64,000 nt of DNA from Calocera cornea HHB12733 (Eukaryota; Basidiomycota; Dacrymycetes; Dacrymycetales; Dacrymycetaceae). The stretch lies in NCBI GenBank assembly GCA_001632435.1, contig KV423981.1, positions 62,083 to 126,082 on the forward strand, given 5' to 3'. A program made the translations under genes and the position numbers. Under the pieces are notes generated by a model that made no database searches, was not told the DNA's origin, and saw only the letters and a list, made by a program, of their open reading frames with translations. Positions 23,878 through 35,924 of the stretch are shown here, one piece after another. Numbering within the stretch: position 1 is the stretch's first letter; every line of letters begins with the position of its first letter.

Positions 23878-25725
23878 TTACACCCCTTCCCGCTCCTCCT
23901 GCTCCTCTCGCTCCTCCTGCACAACCTCCTCGACCTCCTCGGCCTCCCCCAGCACCTCAACCGGGTCCTTCCTCTCCCGCGCATACCTCTCCGCGTCCTC
24001 CCTGCCCCTCTCCATCCCCATCGCCCCCAGCAGCGGCACAGCACACAGGACCATCCCGGCGAGGAACCAGAACGCGTACCTGATGTTGCCCGTGCGGTCC
24101 GCGATGACGCCGACGATGAGCGGGCCGAGGAACGAGCTGCTCTTGTCCGTTATGCTGTACAGGCCGAACCAGCGCGCTTCCTCGCCCCGCGGGATGAGCT
24201 CGGAGAACACGGCCCGCGCGTACCCCTGGAACGCGCCCATGATCGCCCCGTAGTACACGGCCAGGGCATACATCTCCCCCGCGGTCTTGAGCCCCAGAGT
24301 GGGGAGGAAGAAGCCCATGCAGCCGTAGATGGGCACGGCGAGGACAGCGAGGACGAGGAAGAGCAGGACGCGCTTGTTCGTCCAGCCGAAGCGGTGCTGG
24401 AGGGTGTTGCACGTTAGTGCGCCTGCAACGCCTGCGGAGGGCGCGAGCACGGCGACCAGCATGAGCGCCGTCGCGGGCATGTGCAGCGACGTCTTGCCGA
24501 AGAGGATCGCGGTGCTCGAGATGGTCGTGAACGCGTCGGAGAGGAGGAACCAGGCGGCGAGGAAGAGGAAGGTGTGCCTGAGCTTGCGGATGTTGGATGG
24601 GTGGAGGAGGCGGAAGAGTTGAGCCCAGGCGCTGCCGATCTCCCGCAGGGTGGACCACTGGCGCGCGCGGGGCTTGCCTGAGGGCGATGGGGTGGCGGAG
24701 GCGCCGGGGAGCCAGAGCCCTGCGGGGAGGGTAAACGTCGCCCACCAGATACCGGACAGGCCCACGCAGAGCCGGAGGGAGAACGTCGTTCCCCCCAGGA
24801 GGGTGACAGGGATGAGCAGCAGCAGCAGCGCGAGGATGCCCGCGCCGTACCCTAGTGCGATCCCGCGCGCCGAGATGCGGGCCGTGGTGCGCGAGACGGT
24901 CTGCTGCCAATTCCTCAAGGCGGCGGCACCCTGCTCGACAACATCGTCCTCCTCCATCTCCGGCTGGCGCTTGAGCACCTCCTCGGCATCCTGCTGCGCC
25001 GCGCGCGCCTCTGGTGAGTCCCGCGCTAGGCCGGGGAGGTACGCGTTGAGCGCGACGATGGAAGCGCCGAAGCAGACGTTTGCGAGGATGGCGAGGAGGG
25101 CGCAGAGTGGCCAGACGGGGGAGAGGGAAGGGAGGAGAAGGAAGAGGGTGGCGCTGAGCGAGCCTAGGGCGGCGAAGGTGAGTAGGAGGGGCTTGCGCTG
25201 CGAGGCTGGAGAGCGGTCAGACCTGTTAGACTGGGAAGGGAGGGGGGGAGAGGGCGTACGGTGGTCTGCCAGCCCGCCCATGGAGATGACCGTCAGGGCC
25301 TGGATGGCCACGCTTGTCGAGAACACATACAGGCTGTCCCGACATCAGCAAGTCCCCGCTCTTTATTGCGCATACACGCACCTAAAGCTAGCCGTGTCTA
25401 CCCAGGCCCACCCGACCCTGACCACACACCGCATGTCCTCCGCTCCCTGCAGCGTCTCCACCTTTACTCCGGCAACGACCCTCTCGACACAGGGCACGAC
25501 CCTATCCGGTAGTAGGACGCCGTTGTCCCTCGCGAACTGCTCGAGGAGGATAGGGAGGAAGAGGCCGAGGGAGCAGACAGCAAAGACCTCTGATGCGAAT
25601 GCGTATGTGAGCCAACCGCGCAGTCGGCGTGTGTAGGCTGCTGCGGTGGTCGATTGTGGTGCGGGGAGCGGGGCGGGGGAGGAGGGGAGGAGGGACTGCG
25701 TTTGCTCCGAGGTCGGGGACCCCAT
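23878..25725 (-). CDS. ATG22: Vacuolar amino-acid effluxer ATG22 (MFS family)
   Basis: Model: complement(join(23878..25205, 25260..25333, 25382..25725)), 581 aa, introns of 54 and 48 bases in phase. Twelve hydrophobic segments are visible. They start with RGWLTYAFASEVFAVCSLGLFLP, the conserved Atg22 N-terminal helix region, followed by VFSTSVAIQALTVISMGGLAD. A cytosolic loop with an acidic helix (residues about 210-250) precedes helix 5. The second half has RYAFWFLAGMVLCAVPLLG, and the tail is strongly acidic. Atg22 proteins sit in the vacuole membrane and release amino acids after autophagic breakdown. Length and topology match the family. The start lies 260 bases from the stop of UGT1. Confidence 0.9.
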
Positions 25726-25985
25726 CGTGGGCGGTGGGCGAGGGCGTGGGCGAGGGGTCGCTCACTTGTGGAGGAGAGCACGACCATGAAGGTGCCAGTG
25801 TGCCCCCGATCATCTCCTTGCCAGTGGCAGTGCCGGGAATCCGCGGAGTCACGTGCATCCAGCGGGGCCTTGCCTTTCTTCGCGCCACGCGCGGTTTTCA
25901 TCCGGACTGCTTCACTGTGAGCACGCTTTCTGGTGTGTACTGTCCCCACTCTATCTAGGCTGCAATGGGGTACCTCTCAGTCCGT

Positions 25986-28245
25986 CTAAAGTATCAAGTC
26001 GAGCTCTCCAAGCGCTCGCTCCGCCGACCCTCCCTTCCGAACCGCCCGTAGGATCGTCTCCCTGACCCTGCTCGCATTCTCCCGCTTCCTCGCCCCCTCC
26101 GCCCCCTGTGCAGCCCGCAGCACCCCCGCCAGCTCCTCGCGCACCGCCTCCTCCGTCCCGGGAATCTGCGTTCCCCCAGCGGCCAGATCCCCGCGCGTAG
26201 CCGGCATGCCAGGCGCGCCCGTGCGCACCTGGATCAGCTCGAAGCCCGTGTCGAGGACTTGGGAGATCCAGAGCGCATGCTGCGGTTGGTCGCCCATGAA
26301 TGGCCAGGCGATGACGGGCATGCCGGACGCAAGAGCTTCGAACGTCCCCCCGCCGCCGCAGTGAGTCAGCATCCATCCGAGGCCCTGCAGAGATGCCCCG
26401 CATGTTAACCATCGTGCCTGAAAGGGCGGTACATGGGACGAACGGGGTGCGACAGCATCGCCTGCTGCGGCGCCCAGGGCACAACGATGCCCCGCCCGCT
26501 CGCGGCGACCGCCTGGGTCAGCTCCTCCGGCAGCGCCCCCCTCGACAGCGTGATCACGAACGGCATCGGCTTCTCGAGCGTGAGCAGCGCCTCGAACAGG
26601 ATCTTGACGTGCGCCTCGGGCGGGAACAAGACTGAGCCGAAGGAGATGTAGAGCGCCGAGTTGGGACCGTGCTCTGCCAGCGCCTTGTCGAGGAATCCTA
26701 TCGCGGGGTCAACAGGCGCGCCGGTGGAGTCTCCATTCATGTGTCCATTAGCCCCATTCGCATGCCCATTAGCAGCTCCATCTCTGGAGACATCCTCCGG
26801 CGCTTTCACTTCTCCGTGTGTGTGGCCGTTTGTGTGGCCGTTTGTGTGGCCGTTTGTGTGGCCGTTCGCAGTGCCGTTCGCAGCCTGCGCGTGATAATTC
26901 ACGTCGAGGAAGGCTATCGCGGGGTCAACAGCCTCGTCGCCGGAGTCTCCATTCCTATGTCCATTAGCACCACTAGCAAGGCCATCAGCAACTCCATCTC
27001 CGGCGACATCCTCCAGCCCTTTCGTCTCTCCACTGGGGGAGCCGACCGCCGCCCCCGTGGAAACCGGCGCAAGATAGTTCACCTCGAGCTTGGCAAGCCC
27101 CGGTGCAGCCCCGACTGCATCTTCCGACAGAAGCGCCGGCGGGAGCTGTGGGCCGAGGCAGAGCACACGGCGCGGGTACGCCCACTGGGTGACGTCCTTG
27201 TACGCTTCGGGCTCCTATTCTCCCCCGAGGCCTGTCAGTACACCCTCTCTATATGGACGACGCGCAGCGTACCAGCTCCTCCACACTGGTCATCAGGATC
27301 CCGTCCGCGACATGCATGATCTTTGCGCCCGAAAGGAGGCAGTGGTAGAGGATCGGGTGCCACCACACTTGCGGGGTATCCTCCCACTGGAAGTAGGGAG
27401 GGAGCCCGGCGACCTTGATGACGTCTCCGCCCACGCGGGGGTCGCGGAAAAACATCTGAGGGAAGTTAACCCTGCGTGGAACGGGGCGGGAGTGAACGTA
27501 CATCTCGCGCGATGTCAACGAAGCCGCGGCCAGCACGTCGCGTTTCGTCTGCAAAAATCGCCTCGCACTCGGCTTCGAGGCCCTCTGCGCGTCCGCCGCG
27601 CTTTAGCGGAGCGTATCCTCTGATCGCTAGTCGGTCAGGACTATTTCGTCAGTGTATCAGCAGGACACACCTGGTGAAGGACGCAATGTTCCCGAACCAC
27701 CAGAGGTACACCCGCAAGTTATATTTCTCCTTCACAGGCACGGTGACATTCCCCATCAGGATGTCCGTAATGACAAGCTTGGGTACTGCGCCGACCCGGC
27801 TCCACTGTGTGCCAAGGTTGTCAACGAAGACAAGTTCGTCCATGATCTTGCCAATGAGCTTCACTGCGTCTGCACACGCCTTCCGCGCGGGTATTTGAAC
27901 GTGCCGTGGGTCCAGTTGAGCCAGCATCATCCGCATCTCGGGAGTGAGCTCGGGCTGGGGGCTACCATAGGCGATTACACGGATGCGGGGGAGGAGCGTG
28001 GCGCGCTCCTCCTCCGTTGTGCATTGACGCGACATCTCATCCTTGGCGCGCTTGACAAAGTCGACCTCACATAGAAACGCTTGCCGCGCCGCAAAGTAAG
28101 CGGGATGTTTCAGCGGCTGTGAGGGAAACGACATCTTACAGATGACGAGGTCTGCATAACGGCGTGCGAGGGTGACGGCCAGCGCCGACTCGGGCCGCAA
28201 GTGGCCCCAGGCATAGAACGGGATCAAGAGGGCGTGACGGACCAT
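25986..28245 (-). CDS. Family-1 UDP-glycosyltransferase, paralogue 1, 661 aa, with duplicated linker
   Basis: Model: complement(join(25986..26384, 26444..27214, 27273..27455, 27502..27619, 27671..28079, 28140..28245)), all phases agree. The N-terminal half starts MVRHALLIPFYAWGHLRPE; the His of the GH pair (residue 15) fits the catalytic base of GT-B UGTs, and the Asp in LVITDILMGN its partner. The C-terminal half carries the UDP-sugar site: WAPQQ, THCGGGGTFEAL, then GMPVIAWPFMGDQPQ, close to the plant PSPG box. Exon 5 (771 bases) is the longest of the family because the segment from VNYxA to DPAIxFLD occurs twice, and the second copy contains four NGHT repeats. The enzyme should transfer a sugar from a UDP-sugar to a small acceptor; no signal peptide or membrane anchor is seen. 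Confidence 0.9.
26819..26866. repeat. Four exact copies of a 12-bp repeat coding Asn-Gly-His-Thr
   Basis: TGTGTGGCCGTT is repeated four times without change inside exon 5 of UGT1. On the coding (minus) strand it reads as NGHT units of the inter-domain linker. Perfect copies point to recent slippage or unequal exchange. Confidence 0.95.
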
Positions 28246-30181
28246 TTCTAGGTTATGCTGGGGTGCGGAAAGGCGTAAGGGCGCCTGAAGGTGATGGACC
28301 ATTTATACTCCAGAGTCCCGACGTGACTGTGCATGTATGTCAACGCGGACGTGGGCTGCGGTTGGCCGATGGTTACGGCAGGACTGAATTCACTCGAGTT
28401 GCGTAGGGTCGGTTTCACGAAAAACGCTGCTCGACATCTTCGAGAAGGGTATTTTTGGCTCTGTCTTGGTTTGGTTTTGGCTCTGAAACGGGTTGGAACC
28501 GGTTCTGGTTCTGAAACGGTTTTGAACCCGCTCTGACCGGCCCCGGGTCGAATTGACAACTGCTCCGCTGACAGGTCTTCCATAGAGTCACGACATCACC
28601 TTTGAATCAGAGCAGGAAGAGTAAAGTGGTCTACGTACGCCCGGGTGGTGTTGTACAGCATTCCCAGCTGATGAATTGCCAATGTTCGGTCGAGAGTATG
28701 TAGGAACAATGGTCGGCGGAATGGGAATCTCACGGCATCAGACACATCTCAATAGAGTAGTTGATCACGTGCTCAAGGAACCGTGATTCGATGCACAGCT
28801 GCTGAACGGCCGGTGTCGGCCATGAGCCCGAACCGGATGCTATTCCGGACGTGTGATGAAGCCACACAAGCTCAACATCACTAAAAAGCGTTGGGCCCTG
28901 GTAGCAGGGGTCCCTACCGCAGCTATCGGTGCTACGGATATTCTGGCCCGGCACTTTCTTCTGAAGCGGAGTGCTCCACTTTTCTTGCAACTTAGATCTC
29001 TGGCTGTCTGTAGGTACAAGCTGTCCATATGATTCTGAAAGACCGGAATTTGACTCATGTGGGAGCCATGACAGGTATGTGTGGTAGCGCTATGTAGCAT
29101 GGGACTTGGCAATGGGTGCTAGGACCCCTATAGCTGCTACATAGCCACAGATAGCCATGTTGGTTTTGAGTGATGAAGTCCCTCATCAGCATGGAAGCAA
29201 GATTTCGGACTCAATTAAATTGCTTCCCATTTCCGTGACTTGATTTGTTGATTTGAATTCAGGAATAGTGCACCAAGAACGGCTCAATCAAATTTCGTCT
29301 GAGTCTGAGTAGATATCCATTAGCTACCATGACCTTTACAAGTGGCGAGGGCTAGGGCTATAGAGTAAATTATGTCTGGAGCTTGATTTTGTTTCCTCAA
29401 TAGGAGGCAGAAGCGGATGCATATGTACACGCGACGCGGACCGCGGAAGCAGGAAAACCCTCGTCCGGGGGGGAGGGGGGTCGTACAGCGCTTCCAGAGG
29501 ATGCGTCGCCACCGTTCGGTCGAGGACGACGCGTGGTCAGAGAGAGCAATCGAGTGCTGCCGTGCATGATCACGCGTTCAGGGAGCGCATGTACAGTTTC
29601 TACTTTCTGCCAGAACGGCCGGGTTCACGTTCGGCGATGAGACCGGGGGAGTCGGAAGCACCGGGCCAGCCGGGAGGGAGCGCTCTATCAGCAGTGTCGG
29701 CTATGGCCGCATAACCACATATATTGTATCACAGCTGACTGACAGCGACGACTCGGTCCTCGGAGTTGGAATACGAACCGTTCGCGGTAAGCAAGTCCGT
29801 TCGGGGCGCAACGACTACAGTACAGCTACAGTCGTATGGGCCGCCCCGCGTCGTTGGCAGTGCCACGGGGACCTGTATACTGCAGGCTGCGACCGCCAAT
29901 GATCGGGTGCGACGCATGCCCACGCCGCAGAAGTGGGCATCGCAGGCTCGCGCACGGGATGGCCGCCAAGGACTAAGGAAGCGAGCGGGGCCAACGGTCC
30001 ATCAACTCCACACTCCGCTTGGGCCCCCGCGGGAATCATAGCATCACGGACCTGTTCAGTTCGCTGCAAACGCCAACTTCTAATGCGATATTTGCTCCAA
30101 CACTATGCTCGCGGCCTCTAGGTGACATGTGTACATGCCCGGCCTCTAACCTGGCAGTGGACACCCCCCTCCCCCCCGGGG
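28246..30181. other. 1.9-kb gap between UGT1 and UGT2
   Basis: A likely TATA box for UGT1 (GAGTATAAATGG on the minus strand, about 28300) lies near its start. The rest has no supported gene. It includes a stretch at 28450-28560 rich in GGTTTTGG/GGTTCTGG-type repeats and an AT-richer part at 29.1-29.4 kb. Low-quality ORFs only. Confidence 0.45.
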
Positions 30182-32255
30182 TTAGAAGATCCACTCAAGC
30201 TGGTCCATCGCCCGATCGGCCGACCCACCCAGCTTGACAGCAGCGAGGATCTTCTCCCTCGCTTGACGGGCATTGCCCCGCCTGCGCTCGCCCTCCTCCC
30301 CCTGGCACATCCCGAGCACGCGCTCCATCTCCTCACGGATCGCAGCCTCCGTCCCGACGATCTGCGTCCCGCGCTCAGCCCCCGCCTCAGCCTCGCCAGC
30401 ACCGTCGGCGTCGGCCGTCCCCTCAGCAGCAGCGCCGCGGCCCCGGTACGCCGGCCCCGCGGCGCCCGCGCCCGTGCGCACCTGCAGCAGCTCGAAGCCG
30501 CTCCTGAGGACCTCTGAGATCCAGAGGGCGTGCTGGGGCTGGTCGCCCGAGAAGGGCCAGGCGATGACGGGCACGCCCAGGGCGAGGGACTCGAACGTGC
30601 CCCCGCCGCCGCAGTGGGTCAGCATCCACCCGAGCGCCTGCGACTGCGTCAGAATGTCTTGCTAGACTGTCGTGCGACGGCCAACGGCCCGCGGCGGCAG
30701 GCACCGGAGGGAAGGGAGGGGAGGAGGGAGGGAGGGAGGGAGACGCACCGGGTGGGCAAGCAGCGTCTGCTGCGGCGCCCAGGTGACGACGAGCCCCCTG
30801 CCGCTGCGCTCGATCTGCCGGTCCAGCTCCTCCGGCAGGGTCCCCCGGGAGAGGGTGAGGACGAAGGGCATGGGCTTGGGCAGGGCGAGCAGGACGTGCA
30901 GCAGCAGGGCGAGGTGCGACGGCTGGGGGAAGAAGACGGAGCCGAAGGAGATGTAGAGCGCCGAGTGGGCGCCGTGCTCCGCCAGCGCCTGGTCGAGGAA
31001 GGCCAGTGTCGGGTCCGGGTCCGTGCCGGGCACTTTGGCGCCGGGGACGGCTTCGCCCAGCGTGGGCTCGGAGGTGTCGGGCCCGGGCAGCGTCTGCTCG
31101 ACCGCGCTCGCAGCGCGCACATGATCCTCCGCGCTCTGCATCCCGGCGCCGGCGACGACGCGGGCAAAGGGGTCGCCCTGGTTGTAGTTGACCTCCCTCG
31201 TGCGCGCGCCCGCGCCGGCGAGGAGCTCGCGCGGGAGCTGCGGGCCGCAGCACAGGACGCGCCGCGGGCGTGCCCAGTCGACGATGTCGCGGAGCTGGGC
31301 GGGCTCGAGCGCGTCGACGGTCGGGAGGAGGAAGCCGTCGGCGAGCTTTGTGAGCTCGGCGCCCTTGCGCAGCGCGTCGAACAGGGTCGGGAACCAGAAG
31401 GCCTGCGGGGCGTCCTCGTGCTGGTAGAACGGGGGCAGGCCGGCGAGCCGGAGCGTGTTGTCCGGCACGCGGCGGGAGACGGACCAGGTCTGGCGGCGCG
31501 TACGGGGGGGATGCTCAGCGGCAGGGCAGCGGTGCGGCGGGAGGGGAAGGACTCACATCGCGGGCGATGTCGCCGAAGGAGCGGCCGTTGCGGGCGTGCT
31601 CGTCCGCAAACGTGTCCTCGCACTCCTGCACGTACCCGTCCGCCTTTCCGCCGCGGGCGTGGGGGGCGTACATGCGGGAGAAGGCGCTCGCGGAGCCGAC
31701 CCACCAGAGGAGGAGCCAGAGGTGCGGGTGCTGCTGCTTGGCCGGGGTGAGCACGGCGCCCATCATGACGTCGCCGATGAGTGCGCGCGGGGCGGCACCG
31801 GCGGGGGGGAAGTGGGCGCCGACGTCGTCGGTGACGTGCTCGTCGGCGAGGAGGAGGTGGAGGACGCGGGTGGCTGCTTCCGTTGCGTGCGGGGCGGGTG
31901 TGTGCAGGTCGCGCGGGTCTGCGAGCATGAGGGAGGCGAGGAGGGCGGGGCTGAGGCCTGCGTGGGTGCGGCCGGCGGAGAGGAGGCGGATGCGGGCGAG
32001 GAGGGCGTGTGCCTCTGCGGGGTCGCACTGGCGGGCCATCTCGTCCCGGGCGCGGGCGGTGAAGTCGGCGTCGACGAGGAAGGCTGTGATGGCGTCAGTG
32101 ATTGCATCATTGCATCATTGGGCGCAGGCAGCGCAGGCCGAGTGCGCACATATGACGACGTCTGTGAACTTGCGGGCGAGGTTGACCGCGAGCGCGCACT
32201 CGGGCCGGAGGTGGCCCCACGCAAAGTAGGACACGATGACGAGGTGGCGGACCAT
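30182..32255 (-). CDS. Family-1 UDP-glycosyltransferase, paralogue 2, 609 aa, intron-poor and diverged
   Basis: Model: complement(join(30182..30637, 30749..31489, 31557..32083, 32150..32255)). It has four exons instead of six: the exons corresponding to 409+118 and 183+variable in its sisters are fused, and the coding frame runs through both former junctions (FSRMYAPH; VDALEPAQLRDIVDW). Acceptor-side motifs are kept (FAWGHLRPECALAV, ALIGDVMMGA), as is the donor site (WAPQQTLLAHP, HCGGGGTFESLALGVPVIAWPFSGDQPQ). No Asn-Gly-His linker is present; instead the C-terminal half has an Ala/Gly-rich insert after VRTGAGA. Coding GC is markedly higher than in UGT1 or UGT4. It is likely the oldest or fastest diverging of the head-to-tail copies after UGT5. 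Confidence 0.88.
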
Positions 32256-32810
32256 GGCGGGGGCGAGGATCGAGTGGGGGGAACAGTGTGCAATGGGCGA
32301 CACTCAGTCCACCCCGAGTGCCCCCCCAGCGCGTTATATCCCCACCGGACTCGCAGACATCCTCTGCGGCCGTCCTCCCCGCTCGCTTGCGAACAGCCTG
32401 CGCCCGTCCACACCCGAGCAGCCTAAGGCAGCCCGACTCACCGGCTGCCGCGCGGAGGGCGGGAGGGCACGCAGGGCCGTGTTCGCGCCCCCGCTCGGGC
32501 GAGAGCGAGGCGAGCAAGTCGCTCTTTCTTTTGCGGATCGGCTGGACGGCCGATCGACGGACGCGTACGCGGCCGCTGACCACGACAGGAGCAGCGGCAG
32601 CACGCGGACTGGTGCCGGTGCTGCGCCCTCAGAGCGGGCAACAGAGATCGCCAGAGTGTTCCCGGCAACGCGCTGCCCGAGTAGGCAAAGGCGAAGCCCA
32701 GTCCAGCGGATCGCGCTCAGGGGGGTGGTCGGCCAGTGCAAGTCGGACGCGAGCCGCCCGCACATCGCGGGTGCAATCGCGTCCAGCACTCCGGGAGCTT
32801 CGTGTCCTTA

Positions 32811-32885
32811 CTTCTTTCTTCTTTCTTTCTTCTTCCTTCTTTCTTCTTTCTTCCTTCTTCCTTCTTTCTTCCGTCTTCCTTCTTC
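32811..32885 (+). repeat. 75-base polypyrimidine (CTT/TTC) tract
   Basis: Almost only C and T on the plus strand (CTTCTTTCTTCTTTCTTTCT and variants), broken by one G. Such tracts can form triplex structures and slip easily. Confidence 0.9.
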
Positions 32886-33062
32886 ATTCCGGCCGCCCTG
32901 GGCGCTGGGTGCTGGGCGCTGGGCGGTTGGAGATAGCTAGGCCCTAGGGGTCCCGGGTACCCGCCGAGCCCGCACAGGGGCCGGTCGGTACTAGTCTGCT
33001 TGCGCGGACAACGACATTCCGGGAATGCAACACGCACGTGCTCAGGGCTGCTAATCACCATG

Positions 33063-33122
33063 ACCAACAACAACGGGCGACAACAAGCAACAACCAACAA
33101 GCAACTGCCAACAAGCGACAAC
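33063..33122 (+). repeat. CAA-rich low-complexity tract
   Basis: Irregular repeats of CAACAA/GCAACAACC over about 60 bases, directly beyond the stop of UGT3. Confidence 0.8.
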
Positions 33123-33135
33123 CCCCCTCCCGAAG

Positions 33136-35209
33136 CTACAGCACCAAGTCCAACTCGCCCAGCGCCCTCTCCGCGGACCCTCCCCGGCGGACCGCACACA
33201 GTATGCACTCCCTGACCCAGCGCGCCTTCGCCCGCTTCCCCCGCCCGTCCTCCCCCTGCGCAGCGCGCAGCACCCGCGCCAGCTCCCCCCGCACCGCCTG
33301 CTCCGTGCCCGCTATCACCGTCTCCCTCTCCCTCTCCACCCCCCTGCCCCCAGCAGCCCCATCGCTATGAGTATCGGGGCGGAGTGCCGGCCGGCCCGGC
33401 GCGCCCGTGCGCACCTGCAGCAGCTCGTACGCCGTGCCCAGCACCCGGGAGAGCCAGAGCGCGTGCTGCGGCTGGTCGCCCATGAACGGCCAGCCTATCA
33501 CCGGCACGCCGCTGGAGAGCGCCTCGAACGTCCCCCCGCCGCCGCAGTGGGTCAGCATCCACCCGAGCGCCTGTCAGCGCCATACATACAGTACAATGCG
33601 CGTCAGTGCTTTGTACTTATCGTACGCGGTTCGGCAAGGGAAGGACGCACAGCGTGGGAAAGGACCGCCTGCTGCGGCGCCCACTGCACGACCACCCCCC
33701 GCCCGCTCGCCACGAGCGCCGCCGTCAGCTCCTCCGGCAGCCGCCCAGCCGACACGGTAATGACGAACGGCATAGGCTGGTCGAGCGCGAGCAGGCTCTC
33801 GAGCAGGATCTGGGCGTGCGCCGCGGGGGGGAAGAAGACGGAGCCGAAGGAGATGTAGAGCGCCGAGTGGGGGCCGTGCACCGCGAGCGCCTTGTCGAGG
33901 AAGGCTATGGCCGGGTCGGGCGCGGCCGGGTCCGGGCAGGCTCTGCCACCGCCGTTCGCCTGCCCGTTCACCGCTGTTCCGCTCGCGGGCCCGTTCGAGT
34001 GCCCGTGCGCAGGACCGCTGGCCGCCGGAAAATGATAGTTCACGTCGAGCTTCGCGAGCGCCTCCGCTGCCTGGGACGCGTCCTCTGACAGGAGCGCAGG
34101 CGGGAGTTGCGGGCCGAGGCAGAGAACCCGCCGCGGCCTTGCCCACTGGATCATATCCCTATGCGCCTCCGATTCCTACTCCCGCACAGACAACACTATC
34201 AGCGCGGACCCCCGCTCCAGGACAGAACACCTCACGAGCTCTTCCACAGTCGTCATCAGGAACCCGTCTGCGGCGTCGACGACCTTGGCGCCTAGGGCGA
34301 GCGAGGCGTAGACGGTCGGGAACCAGAACTCCTGCGGGAAGTCTTCCCACTGGTAGTACGCCGGGAGCCCGGCGAGCTTGATGACGTCCCCCGCCACGCG
34401 GGGGTCGCGGATCCACAGCTGCTGCCCGTGAGATGCGGTGCGGGTAGAGAGGAGAGGGACGCACATCACGCGCGATGTCGCCGAACGAGCGGCCCGCCCG
34501 CCGCTCTCCGTCCGCGAAGATTGCCTCGCACTCGGCGGCGTAGCCCTCTGCGCGTCCACCGTGTTTCAGTGGGGCGAACATCCTGCTCAATCCTCAATCT
34601 CCAGGTACGGACGTTGTACGGAGTAAACCTCACCTGGTGAAAGACGCGGTATTTCCGATCCACCAGATGAACAACGCTAGGTCGTACTTCTCCTTCACCG
34701 GGAGGAGCACATTGCCCATCATAACGTCCGAGACGACGAGCCTCGGGAGCGCACCCACCGGGTTCCACTCTCCGCCGAGCTTGTCCAGGAAGGAACGACC
34801 CTCCATCAGCTTATCGACAACCTCCAGCGCGTCCGTGCACGTCTCTATCGTGGGCACGTGCAGGTTGCGTGGGTCCATCTGCATGACCATCGCCGCCATC
34901 TCGGGGCTGAGCGGCGGCTGCGGGTAGCCGTACGCGATCACGCGCATGCGCGAAAGTAACGCGATCCGCTCCTGGTCCGACGCGCATTGACGAGACATCT
35001 CGTCCTTGGCGCGCTTGACAAAGTCGACCTCGCATAGGAAGGCTATCACCAACGGGACAGATAATCAACCAGCACTTGCATTTGACGGGACAGAGCGACG
35101 CACAGATAACCAGGTCCGTATACCTGCGCACCAGCGTGACGGCTAGGGCGCAAGAAGGGCGCAAATGTCCCCAGGCAAAGAACGGAATAAGGATGGCGTG
35201 GCGAACCAT
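33136..35209 (-). CDS. Family-1 UDP-glycosyltransferase, paralogue 3, 592 aa
   Basis: Model: complement(join(33136..33570, 33651..34175, 34236..34418, 34465..34585, 34634..35042, 35104..35209)). Six exons with the family sizes except exon 3 (121) and the last exon (435). Acceptor side: FFAWGHLRPSCALAV with His15 and LVVSDVMMGNVLLPVK. Donor side: VQWAPQQAVLSHA, then HCGGGGTFEALSSGVPVIGWPFMGDQPQ. The linker is shorter and reads like a decayed Asn-Gly-His run (HGHSNGPASGTAVNGQANGG). The last exon has an insert of about 12 residues before VIAGTEQAVR. An exon-4 acceptor 3 bases upstream is equally possible and would add one Gln. Confidence 0.9.
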
Positions 35210-35924
35210 TGACGTTGCTCCTGCGCGATAGAGCGAGTGGGCCGGGTGCGGCGCGTGTGGAGACAACACCTCTTTTATGTCGTCGCAGAAAGAGTTCGCG
35301 TGCACATCGGCCGTTGATGGTCTGAAATTGGGAACATCGCAAGAAACCGTCCCATCTTCGATATTGCCCCCGATGTCATTGAAGACGCCCGTCAGTAAGA
35401 AGAAGACGAGATGAGCTCTTTGGTCAGACGCTGAAGGGTGTCGACGGTGCCGCCCGCAACCTCACCCAGCAGCTCGATGCCCAGGCGATAACCAACGAAG
35501 CGAGCCCGCAGCATCTCCGCGCGTATACATGTAATCCAACTGCCGGAAGACGTAGCCTGGTACGACAGACACTGAACGAATACCCAAGAAACAAGACAAG
35601 GGGGATAGACGGCCGCACGAGAGTTTACGGCGAGCCGCCCGCGCCTTCAAATACCCCCGTCCGCGGACCGAAACAATCGACTTCTGACTGGAACGATCGC
35701 GTTTGAGCAGGAAGCTAGCTGCCCAATGCAGCTCATAACGGCCGCTTCGCCTTTGAAAGCGCCAAAGCGCAGAGTTAGCAGACAGGAAAGGAGTGCGCAG
35801 AGATGTAGCATGATTGAACTGAAGTTTACGAACTACGCGAGGAAGGACAACCAGACAACGTACGATCCAGACACCCGGCCGCTCTTTACCATCTATCTCT
35901 CGAGGATAGCATATCTTCCGCCTA
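35210..35924. other. Gap between UGT3 and UGT4
   Basis: It holds the UGT3 promoter (CATAAAAGAGG on the minus strand near 35275, after a GCACGCGAA box) and the UGT4 3' flank. No gene. Confidence 0.45.

Larger units (their letters stand above)
32256..33135. other. Gap between UGT2 and UGT3 with low-complexity tracts
   Basis: A GATATAACG element on the minus strand about 80 bases upstream of UGT2 may be its TATA box. Further upstream lie a polypyrimidine tract and a CAA-rich tract. No gene is supported. Confidence 0.45.

Noticed and set aside
30530..32426. Long plus-strand ORFs (over 300 codons) opposite UGT2
   Set aside because: They are antisense shadows in very GC-rich DNA; the minus strand gives a complete, motif-bearing UGT.
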